Of a stretch of DNA of 41,369 nt, positions 1 to 7,750 are shown piece after piece. The notes under the pieces were generated by a model. It was not told where the DNA came from. It did not search any database and worked only from the letters and a program-made list of their open reading frames with translations. Each line of letters starts with the position of its first letter. Positions within the stretch are counted from its first letter, which is position 1. The DNA lies in contig JAEYTP010000010.1 of NCBI GenBank assembly GCA_023433945.1, positions 1 through 41,369 on the forward strand, given 5' to 3'. This DNA comes from Bacillota bacterium (GTDB lineage Bacteria; Bacillota; Clostridia; Acetivibrionales; DSM-1351). Position numbers and translations under genes: made by a program.

Positions 1-119
1 ATGTAGATATCTAGCAAAGAACGACCAACATTATACTTTTCCATTGCCTCATTGCGGGTGAGTTCCTTTGTATATACCCGTCGGCCAATGTCTATTCTTT
101 CTTCCGTTGTGAATCTCAT
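1..119 (-). CDS. IS3-type transposase OrfA, N-terminal part (cut by window edge)
   Basis: The minus strand opens at an ATG (117-119) preceded by a strong GGAGGTG at 124-130, and stays open to the window edge. The visible 39 residues begin MRFTTEERIDIGRR and continue with a helix-turn-helix-like stretch ending NVGRSLLDIY. This resembles the start of the small OrfA protein of IS3-family elements, which binds the transposon ends and is normally followed by a frameshifted OrfB integrase. Only the first third is present, so neither intactness nor subgroup can be judged. Two TGTCTAC motifs near 193-220 lie where an IS end would be expected, but I cannot confirm a terminal inverted repeat. Confidence 0.6.
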   Translation of the reverse strand, partial: MRFTTEERIDIGRRVYTKELTRNEAMEKYNVGRSLLDIY

Positions 120-240
120 TTGACACCTCCTGAATTACATTTTCATAGCTAAGATTACTTCTTTCCTAAATCGTACTCCTATCAGAGAAGCTTGTCTACA
201 AAAATTAGGTTAGTGTCTACTTTTAGCTTACCACTTCACA

Positions 241-796
241 ACATCATCATTTTGGGACCTAAATGACACTTTTTTAGCTTTTTAGGTCCCAAATTCACTA
301 TATGGACTGCTGATTCCATGGCCAACATCATCATTTTGGGACCTAAATGCCCTGTTTTTAGCATTTTAGGTCCCAATTTCACTGTACAAACTGCTAATTC
401 CATGGAGGCAATACCACTTTTGGGACCTAAATGACACTTTTTTGGCTTTTTAGGTCCCAAACTCACTATATGAACTGCTGATTTCATGGTAACATCATCA
501 TTTTGGGACCTAAATGACACTTTTTTGGCTTTTTAGGTCCCAAATTCACTGTACAAACTGCTATTTCCATGGCGCCACTTCCACTTTTGGGACCTAAATG
601 CCTCTTTTTTGGCTCTTTAGGTCCCAATTTCACTGTACCAACTGCTAATTCCATGGCCAACATCATCATTTTGGGACCTAAATGACACTTTTTTGGCTTT
701 TTAGGTCCCAATTTCACTATATGAACTGCTGATTCCATGGCCACCATCATCATTTTGGGACCTAAATGACACTTTTTTTGCTTTTTAGGTCCCAAA
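241..796. repeat. Seven-copy 84-bp tandem array of long hairpins
   Basis: The sequence TTTTGGGACCTAAATG recurs at 250, 334, 418, 501, 585, 669 and 753, so the period is 84 bp with one 83-bp step. Each copy is followed about 15 bases later by the inverted arm TTTAGGTCCCAA, giving a roughly 12-bp stem and a T-rich loop. Between hairpins lies a conserved spacer of about 40 bp containing CTGCTRATTCCATGG in two alternating versions (CACTGTAC and CACTATAT). Because 84 is a multiple of three, the minus strand reads as 28-residue repeats with an LGPK motif, but the single-base deletion near 491 breaks that frame. The perfectly kept feature is the DNA dyad, so I treat this as a structured non-coding repeat. 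Confidence 0.9.
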
Positions 797-830
797 TTCA
801 AGCATGAGAGCCTCACTAAGCTTTTTACAT

Positions 831-928
831 AGCTTTTCGATACAAATTACACAGAATTTAATAAGCTTTCGAACAGAAGTACACAGAATTTAGTCAGCTT
901 TGGGACAGATACACACAGATTTTAATTC
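831..928. repeat. Short tandem repeat, three diverged copies of about 33 bp
   Basis: Three diverged copies begin with AGCTTT at 831, 864 and 896, and each contains a core close to ACACAGAATTTA. They sit directly downstream of the 84-bp hairpin array and run into the end of the decayed DUF2798 frame. No gene or promoter is apparent in them. Confidence 0.6.
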
Positions 929-1197
929 GCTTGCGGCAAAGCACTCACCTCATACACATTAGGCTTACTTAATTGCTTCTTAAATGAAACTCCAAATATA
1001 AACCTTTCAATAGGTTGTATAAAAAATAGTTGGCTGAAAAATGCAAATGGAAAATTGAACACTATCTTATGCATCCAATTAGCAAAAAACTCTGCATTAA
1101 TACCGTTATATAGAATAGTTGCTATGCAGCTCATCATTGGACACATCAAACATATTGTTGCACCTATAGTGGCTGTTTTGACTACATTTTAGTCAAA
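922..1197 (-). pseudogene. Decayed DUF2798 small membrane protein (C-terminal part)
   Basis: The minus frame reads a hydrophobic segment MCPMMSCIATILYNG, then FFANWMHKIVFNFPFAFF and QLFFIQPIERFIFG. This matches my recollection of the second half of DUF2798 membrane proteins (NG, FxxW and QxxxxQPxxR features). Going upstream, the frame closes at a stop near 1190 with no convincing start or ribosome site; only TTG (1147-1149) and ATG (1144-1146) are available. Another frame just upstream encodes YGTNTMCVFLTKM then a stop, reminiscent of the first DUF2798 segment. I infer a frameshifted, 5'-decayed two-repeat gene. A short functional protein from the TTG cannot be excluded. Confidence 0.45.
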
Positions 1198-1418
1198 AAA
1201 ACACACATAGTATTTGTACCGTAATCAGATTTACGTGCAAAGCACCACATGTGTCGTTTCTTAATGAAATTATTCAGTTTACCTCATGAATTTTGCAATA
1301 TTCTTTTTTGAAGTCATGTGTGATACAAGAACTAACTTCTTTATTTATTTCAGCATTCACAGACTTCATTATTTCATATATCTTACGGGTAGTATTTACA
1401 TTTCTCTCCGTCATTTTT

Positions 1419-1653
1419 TATCTGTATTTATATTTGTTTTTGTATTTGCATCTATATTTATATTTGTACTTATATTTGAATTTGCATCTGTATTTATATT
1501 TGTATTTATATTTGAATTTGCATCTGTATTTATATTTATATTTGCATTTGCATCTATATTTATATTTGTACTTATATTTGTATTTGCATCTGTATTTATA
1601 TTTGCTTTGCACCTGTATTTATATTTGCATCTGTATTTATATCTGTATTTATA
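1419..1653. repeat. Low-complexity hexamer-periodic AT array
   Basis: About 235 bp are built from six-base steps such as TATTTA, TATTTG, CATCTG and CTTATA. The array begins abruptly near 1419 and ends at the stop codon of msrAB (1654). Because the period is six, all frames stay open and give artificial tracts (LYLYLH on plus, KYKYRC on minus). It lies in the 3' untranslated region of msrAB. I see no conventional terminator there, so transcription may stop within or beyond the array. Confidence 0.85.
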
Positions 1654-2628
1654 CTACACCCTCTTGATAAATTCTCCGTACCCTTCTGCCTCCATTCTTT
1701 CAAGAGGTATAAACCTAAGCGCTGCACTGTTTATACAATACCTCAAGCCACCTTCAGAAGCAGGACCGTCATCAAATACATGGCCTAGATGGCTGTTGCC
1801 TGCACGGCTTTTTACCTCTGTTCTGCTCATACCAAAACTATTGTCCTCTGTATATTCGATAACATCTTCTTCAATTGGTCGAGTAAAACTAGGCCAACCA
1901 CAGCCAGAATCAAATTTGTCAGAAGATATAAATAAAGGTTCGCCGGTTGCAATGTCAACGTATATTCCCTTTTGATGATTATCCCAAAATTCATTTTGAA
2001 ATGGTGGTTCGGTGTGAGCCTTTTGGGTTACATTGTATTGCATGGGTGTAAGCCTCTGCTGCAATTCAGCTTGAGTGGGCTTTTTATAGTTTTCCCTGAT
2101 AATATTTGTACTATCACGTTTAATTTCATTTAACAGCGACATATCTATATGGCAGTAGCCATACGGGTTTTTATCCAGATAATCTTGATGATATTCCTCT
2201 GCCTTGAAATAATTCTTTAGTGGTAAAACCTCTGTTACTATTTTTTTATCAAAATTTGCCTGTTGGCTATTAATAAACTCATCTATTATCCTTTTATCAG
2301 CAATCTTATTAAAGTAAATACCAGTCCTGTATTGCTTACCTACATCATTTCCCTGTCTGTTTAACGAAGTTGGATTAATTATCTTAAAAAAATATGTTAA
2401 GAGCTTTGCAAGATCAATCTTAAAGGGCCTATATTTTATATAAACAGCCTCAGCGTGTCCTGTATCTTTATGACAGACATCGTAATAAGTAGGGTTTTCA
2501 GTGCTACCATTTACATAACCTACTTCGGTGCTAACCACACCAGGGATTTTTGCCATAAATGCCTGAACGCCCCAAAAACAGCCACCTGCAAGCCATATTT
2601 CTGAATAGTCAAGTTTTGGGTTTATCAT
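1654..2628 (-). CDS. msrAB: Bifunctional peptide methionine sulfoxide reductase MsrA/MsrB
   Basis: This 324-residue cytoplasmic enzyme repairs oxidised methionine. The N-terminal MsrA half reduces the S-sulfoxide and the C-terminal MsrB half the R-sulfoxide. MsrA shows its GCFWG active-site motif at residues 16-20 (catalytic Cys17). MsrB shows CGWPSF, then RAGNSHLGHVFDDGP, and the catalytic cysteine in RYCINSAALRF near residue 298. MsrB enzymes often carry two CxxC zinc pairs, and here these are not evident. I start at the ATG at 2626-2628 because AGGAGGTG lies 7 bases upstream; the longer in-frame start adds 13 residues upstream of that site and lacks support. It appears monocistronic, preceded by a tandem repeat and followed by a hexamer array. 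Confidence 0.93.
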   Translation of the reverse strand: MINPKLDYSEIWLAGGCFWGVQAFMAKIPGVVSTEVGYVNGSTENPTYYDVCHKDTGHAEAVYIKYRPFKIDLAKLLTYFFKIINPTSLNRQGNDVGKQYRTGIYFNKIADKRIIDEFINSQQANFDKKIVTEVLPLKNYFKAEEYHQDYLDKNPYGYCHIDMSLLNEIKRDSTNIIRENYKKPTQAELQQRLTPMQYNVTQKAHTEPPFQNEFWDNHQKGIYVDIATGEPLFISSDKFDSGCGWPSFTRPIEEDVIEYTEDNSFGMSRTEVKSRAGNSHLGHVFDDGPASEGGLRYCINSAALRFIPLERMEAEGYGEFIKRV

Positions 2629-2671
2629 ATTAATACACCTCCTTGTGTTTAATATAAAATTACCCATTTTT

Positions 2672-2880
2672 GACTTTATTAATCACCCTTTTAATCACTT
2701 CACTACATTTTAGGTAAATCACTCTATCTAGCTTTATTTATCACCCTTTAAAGCACTTCATCTGTATTTTAGGTAAAATCACCCTATCTAGCTTTATTTA
2801 TCACCCTTCAAAGCACTTAATGCATTTTAGGTAAATCACTCTATCTAGCTTTATTAATCACCCTTCAAAGCACTTTATTT
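2672..2880. repeat. 58-bp tandem repeat, three and a half copies
   Basis: Copies start at 2672, 2730, 2790 and 2847 (58, 60 and 57 bp apart; the last is partial). Each carries GCTTTATTTATCACCC, a GCACTT segment and TTTTAGGTAAATCAC. The array fills the whole gap between the chemoreceptor stop (2886) and the msrAB leader. Any msrAB promoter must lie within or just beside it. Confidence 0.85.
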
Positions 2881-2885
2881 GGCAA

Positions 2886-4451
2886 TTAGTAATACTTGTC
2901 CAACTTATGTGATGTTTCTAGGATTTCATTGAGTAGCTTCTTTGCATTCTCTGCATTTAGTGTATTCTTCTCACTAATAGCGGTAGCCTCCTCAGCACTA
3001 GCGGTAACTTCCTGTGTGGTTGCAGAAATCTGGCTAATATCCTCAACAATAGTTTCGTTGGCATTTGCAAGATTAGCCAGCATACTATCAATGCTACTGA
3101 TATCGGTAGCAAGAGAGCTAACATTTTGGTTAATTCTATTGAAATTGTCGGAAGCCTCTGAAATGAGCTCGCTTTGATGATTTGATGCAGAAATAGTATC
3201 ATTTACCGTATTGGTTGCTATCTTAGCGTAATTGTTAAGCTCCTTGAGAATTTTTGCAATATTCTCAGTAGCTGTTTTTGTCTGCTCTGAGAGAGTACGA
3301 ATTTCGTTTGCAACAACCGCAAAGCCTTTTCCTGCTTCTCCCGCTCTAGCACTCTCTATAGACGCATTTAGAGATAGTAGGTTAGTCTGTTCAGAGATAC
3401 TTTTTATGATTTCAGCAATATTCTGAACCTCGCTTGTCTTTTCTTGCAGTTTTGCCATCGATTGTACCAAATTTTGATTGGTTATTGCTATCTGTTGTGT
3501 TTCGTTTTTCAATTCTTGCATTACATTTAAGCTGCTATCTATTGAGGCGTTTGATTCATTCGCAATTGACACCATTTTTTTTGAACGGCTAACTGTATCG
3601 TTAATTGAATCCTGTATTGATTTTGTCATTACACTCTGTTGCTGAATACTTTGTGCAGTAAGCTGCGTGCTAGTAGATATTTGGCTTATAGCACAATTAA
3701 CAGTTTCTGTTGAAGCTCCCAATTCAACAACAATTTCATTGGATATAGTAGTATTTTGCTGAATAACTCCTGAAATTGCTAAAACATCATCGAGAATTTC
3801 TTTTTGTTTGTTATGTTCATCTGAAATAGTTCCAAATATGTCCCTATTAAATAGCTCACCATGGTGTGTTGTTCTAATTAATGTGTAAACAATACCAAAT
3901 ATGTACAAGAGCTCAAATATTGCGTAATAACCTTGCGTTCGTGCTATTGAGTTAAGTTCAAAAAAGGAAGAAACTTGATTATTACTATATAGCTCAATTA
4001 TCCATTTACCAAAGTAAACAATATTTATAACAGCTACAGAAAGGGAAAATATAAGCTGAGTCTTAAAGTTATAGAATAGAATTGAGACAATTAAAACTGC
4101 AATGATGGAAAACCTTAAAAATGAATAATCACCCACGAGCAAACAAACAGTGTAAATAAGTAAGTACATAAGTGTTACTATCACATAAAACTTTTCTGAC
4201 TTTTTGTCTTTTAAAAAAAGTACCCAATTGATAATACCAAGTAAAAGACTGCTTACTAGCAGAAAATATTGAATACCTCTTTCTACAACTTCACCTTGTG
4301 ATAATTGTATTGATGCAAATATACATATTACAACATAAAAAACTGTAATACCAAGGATTAGGGAACCATTAACCGCCGCTGCGCGTTCATTTGCATTATT
4401 AAATCTTCGAAAATTAGAGTTTTGTCTCTTTACAACAGGTTTATCACTCAT
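2886..4451 (-). CDS. Methyl-accepting chemotaxis protein with a six-helix membrane sensor
   Basis: This 521-residue transducer would couple a membrane or intracellular signal to CheA/CheW at the chemoreceptor array. The first 25 residues are basic and cytoplasmic. About six hydrophobic helices follow (near 29-49, 61-80, 88-108, 112-127, 130-150 and 172-192) with almost no external loop, so it lacks the usual extracellular dCache or four-helix sensor. The C-terminal half is a long coiled coil with the diagnostic tip IIKSISEQTNLLSLNASIES followed by ARAGEAGKGFAVVANEIR. The start has AAAGGAG upstream. No other chemotaxis genes are nearby, so the ligand is unknown. A lipid-soluble or membrane-energy signal would fit the topology. 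Confidence 0.88.
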   Translation of the reverse strand: MSDKPVVKRQNSNFRRFNNANERAAAVNGSLILGITVFYVVICIFASIQLSQGEVVERGIQYFLLVSSLLLGIINWVLFLKDKKSEKFYVIVTLMYLLIYTVCLLVGDYSFLRFSIIAVLIVSILFYNFKTQLIFSLSVAVINIVYFGKWIIELYSNNQVSSFFELNSIARTQGYYAIFELLYIFGIVYTLIRTTHHGELFNRDIFGTISDEHNKQKEILDDVLAISGVIQQNTTISNEIVVELGASTETVNCAISQISTSTQLTAQSIQQQSVMTKSIQDSINDTVSRSKKMVSIANESNASIDSSLNVMQELKNETQQIAITNQNLVQSMAKLQEKTSEVQNIAEIIKSISEQTNLLSLNASIESARAGEAGKGFAVVANEIRTLSEQTKTATENIAKILKELNNYAKIATNTVNDTISASNHQSELISEASDNFNRINQNVSSLATDISSIDSMLANLANANETIVEDISQISATTQEVTASAEEATAISEKNTLNAENAKKLLNEILETSHKLDKYY

Positions 4452-4570
4452 TAGCTATGTCTCCTTTATCATATACTTACTTTATGTATGCTCAATACTA
4501 TTATTTTACACATATGGTTAAGTAAAGTCAAAGCTAAAAATAATTGGTAGTTTTGGAATGATATATAACT

Positions 4571-4603
4571 AAACTCCGGGATTCATCGTAGTTCCCGGAG
4601 TTT
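4571..4603 (-). terminator. Probable terminator of gldA-dhaK-dhaL
   Basis: An 11-bp perfect stem (AAACTCCGGGA at 4571-4581 paired with 4593-4603) with an 11-base loop lies about 120 bp past the dhaL stop. On the minus strand it is followed by TTTAGTTATAT, a weak U-tract. On the plus strand TTTTCC follows, so it may act in both directions. Confidence 0.65.
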
Positions 4604-4724
4604 TCCTACTCTTTTAAATTGTCTTTGCACAATAAAATTTTTCTTACTTTTTCTTTTTTACCCACAAAATTATGCTATTTTTTGTAAACTAATAACCGTA
4701 TTTCTTTCGGGATAATCCTATATG

Positions 4725-5354
4725 CTAGAGCTGAAATTCTTTTGTTATTTCAGTAAAAATAACACTTACAGCAACAGCCCCGGCATCTGGGTAGTTCATG
4801 CTTCTTTCTCCGACATAGCTCGCTCTACCTTTTGTAGCCACTAGTTGCTTTGTATGTTCCGCACCTGCTACAGCAGCTTCCGCTCCCTTGCGCATAGCTA
4901 CTACCATGTCTTCACCTTTACCTGCACTGTCCTTTAATGAAACTACTGCCGGAATAAGAGCATCCAGCAAAGTTTTGTCACCAAGCTTAGCTCCACCTCT
5001 TTTTTGGATACCATCCACTGCGCTTTGCATCATTCCAGCTAATTCAGTCAGGCTCAGTTCCATCTTTCCATCTGCGTACTTCGCAGCACTTCTGAAGGCA
5101 GATCCCCATATAGGACCTGATGCCCCACCGCAGTATTCTGTAATTATCATACTACAGCCCTTCAAGAACGCTCCTATGTTATCCTGTGAAATATCATCCC
5201 ATTCTGTCTTTAACTGTTTAAAGCCCTTAGCAACTGACATTCCAAAATCACCGTCACCTGCAACAGAATCAAGATCACAAAAAGGAACCTCATTTTCAAT
5301 TATTACGTTTGCCATGTGCATGACTAGGTTTATTATATGTTGAGTATTTAACAT
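4725..5354 (-). CDS. dhaL: Dihydroxyacetone kinase, nucleotide-binding subunit DhaL
   Basis: This 209-residue protein is the nucleotide-carrying partner of DhaK in phosphorylating dihydroxyacetone to DHAP. It shows the magnesium/ADP-binding aspartate cluster LDSVAGDGDFG (Asp29, Asp34 and Asp36), the GGASGP loop, GDKTLLDAL, and the C-terminal GRASYVGERS..DPGA-like element (here YPDAGA). It starts 22 bases after dhaK with AAAGGA upstream and is the last gene of the operon. In the PTS-type system DhaL is recharged by DhaM; no dhaM lies in this window, so it must be elsewhere, or the protein may use a different phosphoryl donor. Confidence 0.92.
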   Translation of the reverse strand: MLNTQHIINLVMHMANVIIENEVPFCDLDSVAGDGDFGMSVAKGFKQLKTEWDDISQDNIGAFLKGCSMIITEYCGGASGPIWGSAFRSAAKYADGKMELSLTELAGMMQSAVDGIQKRGGAKLGDKTLLDALIPAVVSLKDSAGKGEDMVVAMRKGAEAAVAGAEHTKQLVATKGRASYVGERSMNYPDAGAVAVSVIFTEITKEFQL

Positions 5355-5376
5355 TTTGTTATAATCCTTTCTAAAA

Positions 5377-6369
5377 TCAGACTTTCATTGAAGGAGTATC
5401 TGCCGATGCACCTAAGTAGCCTTTGAGTTCATCATCCAGCCTTAATAAAGTTACAGATGCACCTGCCATATCAATAGCTGTCATATAATTTCCTACAATA
5501 GTTTTGTATATCTTTATATTTTTATTTTCTAAAGCCTTTGTAACGGAATTATTGAGTAAATACAGCTCCTGTAATGGCGTACCCCCAAGGCCATTGACTA
5601 GTAAGGCAACCTCACTGCCAGCATCAAATGGGATATCTGCTGTAATTAGTTCTACCATTCTTTGCGCCAGTTCATCAGCAGTAGCAAGCTTTTCTCTAGC
5701 TATCCCAGGCTCACCATGTATGCCCACACCAAACTCTATTTCATCCTCTCCAAGCTTGAAGGTAGGTGTTCCCTTTGCTGGTACAGTACAGGATGTCAAA
5801 GCAAAACCAATTGTACGAACATTGTCAATTACCTTTTGTGCTACCTGCTTAACCTGCTTTAAATCCAAGCCTTTTTCAGCTGCTGCTCCGGCGATCTTGT
5901 GCACAAAAATGGTACCTGCAACGCCTCTTCTTCCCACTGTATACAAGCTATCTTTTACCGCTACATCATCATTTACATAAACCTTCTCAACAACTACGTC
6001 ATCATCCTCTGCCATCTCTGCAGCAGCATCAAAATTCATGCAATCTCCAGAGTAATTCTTAATTATCAAAAGAGTTCCCTTTTCAGACTGAGTTTCAAGA
6101 ATAGCGTTGTAAACCTGTATAGTTGAGGGAGATGCAAATACGTCACCACATACAGCTGCGTCGAGCATACCTTTTCCCACAAAACCCGCATGGGAAGGCT
6201 CATGTCCACTTCCACCACCACTTACTAAGCTAACCTTTTGCTTATTTATCTCTTTTCTTTTAATTATCTTATACTTTTTGTTAAAGGCCAATTGCTCAGG
6301 ATGCGCCTTTACTATACCTTCGCACATTTCAATTACAACATCTTCAACCTTATTAATAATTTTTTTCAT
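5377..6369 (-). CDS. dhaK: Dihydroxyacetone kinase, substrate-binding subunit DhaK
   Basis: This 330-residue protein binds dihydroxyacetone covalently as a hemiaminal and positions it for phosphorylation by DhaL. The glycine-rich SGGGSGHEPSHAG loop (residues 50-62, His56) and the substrate-binding histidine in GIHGEPG (His218) are both present. Length and order match bacterial DhaK. The start has GGAG upstream. It lies 80 bases after gldA and 22 bases before dhaL, all on the minus strand, indicating one operon that turns glycerol into the glycolytic intermediate DHAP. Confidence 0.94.
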   Translation of the reverse strand: MKKIINKVEDVVIEMCEGIVKAHPEQLAFNKKYKIIKRKEINKQKVSLVSGGGSGHEPSHAGFVGKGMLDAAVCGDVFASPSTIQVYNAILETQSEKGTLLIIKNYSGDCMNFDAAAEMAEDDDVVVEKVYVNDDVAVKDSLYTVGRRGVAGTIFVHKIAGAAAEKGLDLKQVKQVAQKVIDNVRTIGFALTSCTVPAKGTPTFKLGEDEIEFGVGIHGEPGIAREKLATADELAQRMVELITADIPFDAGSEVALLVNGLGGTPLQELYLLNNSVTKALENKNIKIYKTIVGNYMTAIDMAGASVTLLRLDDELKGYLGASADTPSMKV

Positions 6370-6449
6370 TTTATCTCCATTTCTTGAAGGGAGATAAAAT
6401 CCCCCTTACAGGAAGCAAATTTTTATAAATTCAATAATATAGGTAATAT

Positions 6450-7532
6450 TTATTGACCCAGCTTATCTGCTGTAATAATTGCTGCGTATACATCCTTTGC
6501 TGTAACAGCAAAAGGCATATTGTGTATAGTTTCGCCCGGAGCAGTTGCAGCGTTTGCTACTGCCATAATCTTCTGCTCAGTAACTTCAACGATTCCTAAA
6601 TCCTTTAAGCATGTTGGCAAACCAACAGATTTACAATAGCTAATAACCCTATTTAACTCTTGCTCAGCAGCATTTTCCAATACAAGGTGTACTATTGTAC
6701 CAAAAGACACTTTTTCTCCATGCATGTAGTGGTGGGTTTCTTCAAGAACTGTAAGTCCATTATGCACAGCATGTGCAGCTGCAAGACCGCTGCTTTCAAA
6801 GCCTAAACCGCTTAATAAAATATTCGCTTCCACTATATTTTCAAGAGCCTGTGTAACAACCTTACTCTCACAAGCTGCTTTTGCCTTGATTGATTCTTCC
6901 ATCAAGGTTTCAAAGCACAATGTAGCCAATGCATAAGCCGCCTTTGTACTTTTCCCTCCAGGCATATTGTTTGCACCTGACCTTATGCAGGATCTTGCTT
7001 CAAAATATGTGGAAAGAGCATCTCCCATTCCTGCAACAAGAAATCTTACAGGGGCTTTTGTAATAATTCCTGTATCAACAAGAACGAGATCAGGATTCTT
7101 ATGTAAGTGGAAGTACTCTTCAAACTCGCCTTTTTCATTATAAACAATAGCTAATTTACTAGTAGGGGCATCTGTAGATGCAATAGTAGGAACGATTATC
7201 ACTGGCTTCCTTGATAGGTGAGATGCAGCCTTAGCAGTATCTAATGACTTACCGCCTCCGAGACCTATAAATACTCCGCAGTCATTATCTTCGGCCAATT
7301 TCTTCATTCTCTCAATTTCTTTTTTAGTACATTCCTCTCCAAACTCTCCATATACAATAACGAATGAATCCTTTTCTAAAGCCTTATCAATAAAATCCTG
7401 TACCCTAGCCTGGTCTACCTTTGATGCAACAAGCAATGCTCTGTTAGAAAACTCCTTAACATAACTTCCTAGATTATACAGTTCATCTTCCCCCTGTATA
7501 TACTTTGATGGTGAAATCATTACTTTTTTCAT
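6450..7532 (-). CDS. gldA: Glycerol dehydrogenase (NAD-dependent, iron-containing ADH family)
   Basis: This 360-residue cytoplasmic enzyme oxidises glycerol to dihydroxyacetone with NAD+, or does the reverse. It shows the nucleotide loop GLGGGKSLDTAKA, the PTIASTDAPTS segment, and metal-binding positions in GMGDALSTYFEA (Asp), HAVHNGLT (His) and HYMHGEKVSFG (His). These are features of glycerol dehydrogenases rather than butanol-type Fe-ADHs. The ATG at 7530-7532 is chosen because AAAGGAG lies 11 bases upstream; the upstream in-frame GTG overlaps that site. It is the first gene of gldA-dhaK-dhaL. The operon has no glycerol dehydratase or propanediol genes, so this is the oxidative branch only. 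Confidence 0.93.
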   Translation of the reverse strand: MKKVMISPSKYIQGEDELYNLGSYVKEFSNRALLVASKVDQARVQDFIDKALEKDSFVIVYGEFGEECTKKEIERMKKLAEDNDCGVFIGLGGGKSLDTAKAASHLSRKPVIIVPTIASTDAPTSKLAIVYNEKGEFEEYFHLHKNPDLVLVDTGIITKAPVRFLVAGMGDALSTYFEARSCIRSGANNMPGGKSTKAAYALATLCFETLMEESIKAKAACESKVVTQALENIVEANILLSGLGFESSGLAAAHAVHNGLTVLEETHHYMHGEKVSFGTIVHLVLENAAEQELNRVISYCKSVGLPTCLKDLGIVEVTEQKIMAVANAATAPGETIHNMPFAVTAKDVYAAIITADKLGQ

Positions 7533-7639
7533 AAAATAAACCACTCCTTTATTTTAATTAACTCCTATAATTAATTATAAATAAAGGCGTGGTTATTGAC
7601 TTGAACATTAAAGCATAGCTGTTGTAAAAAAATATAGTA

Positions 7640-7654
7640 ATTATTCGCAATAAT
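7640..7654. promoter_or_regulatory. Small inverted repeat upstream of gldA
   Basis: ATTATT-CGC-AATAAT lies about 110 bp upstream of the gldA start, in the 218-bp gap below the acetyl-CoA-synthase-like gene. It could be an operator for the glycerol operon. A TATAAT-like element on the minus strand sits near 7567-7577. I found no convincing -35, so this is only a candidate. Confidence 0.25.
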
Positions 7655-7750
7655 AGTAATTTCTGATTGTATTTCTATCGAAATTGTCTATTATATTTGC
7701 TTATAAGCTTAAGCGCATGACTATTGGGGTACCAGAAATCTAGCTATTTT

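Noticed and set aside
241..796. CRISPR array
   Set aside because: The units are regularly spaced, but spacers are near-identical rather than unique, repeats are long internal hairpins, and no cas genes are present.
236..816. Minus-strand proteins with 28-residue LGPK repeats
   Set aside because: The frame exists only because the period is a multiple of three, it breaks at a one-base deletion, and no ribosome site or initiation context is seen.
1286..1975. Plus-strand ORF of 229 codons with YLYLH/FIFVF tracts
   Set aside because: It is an artefact of the hexamer array and then runs antisense to the clear msrAB coding region.
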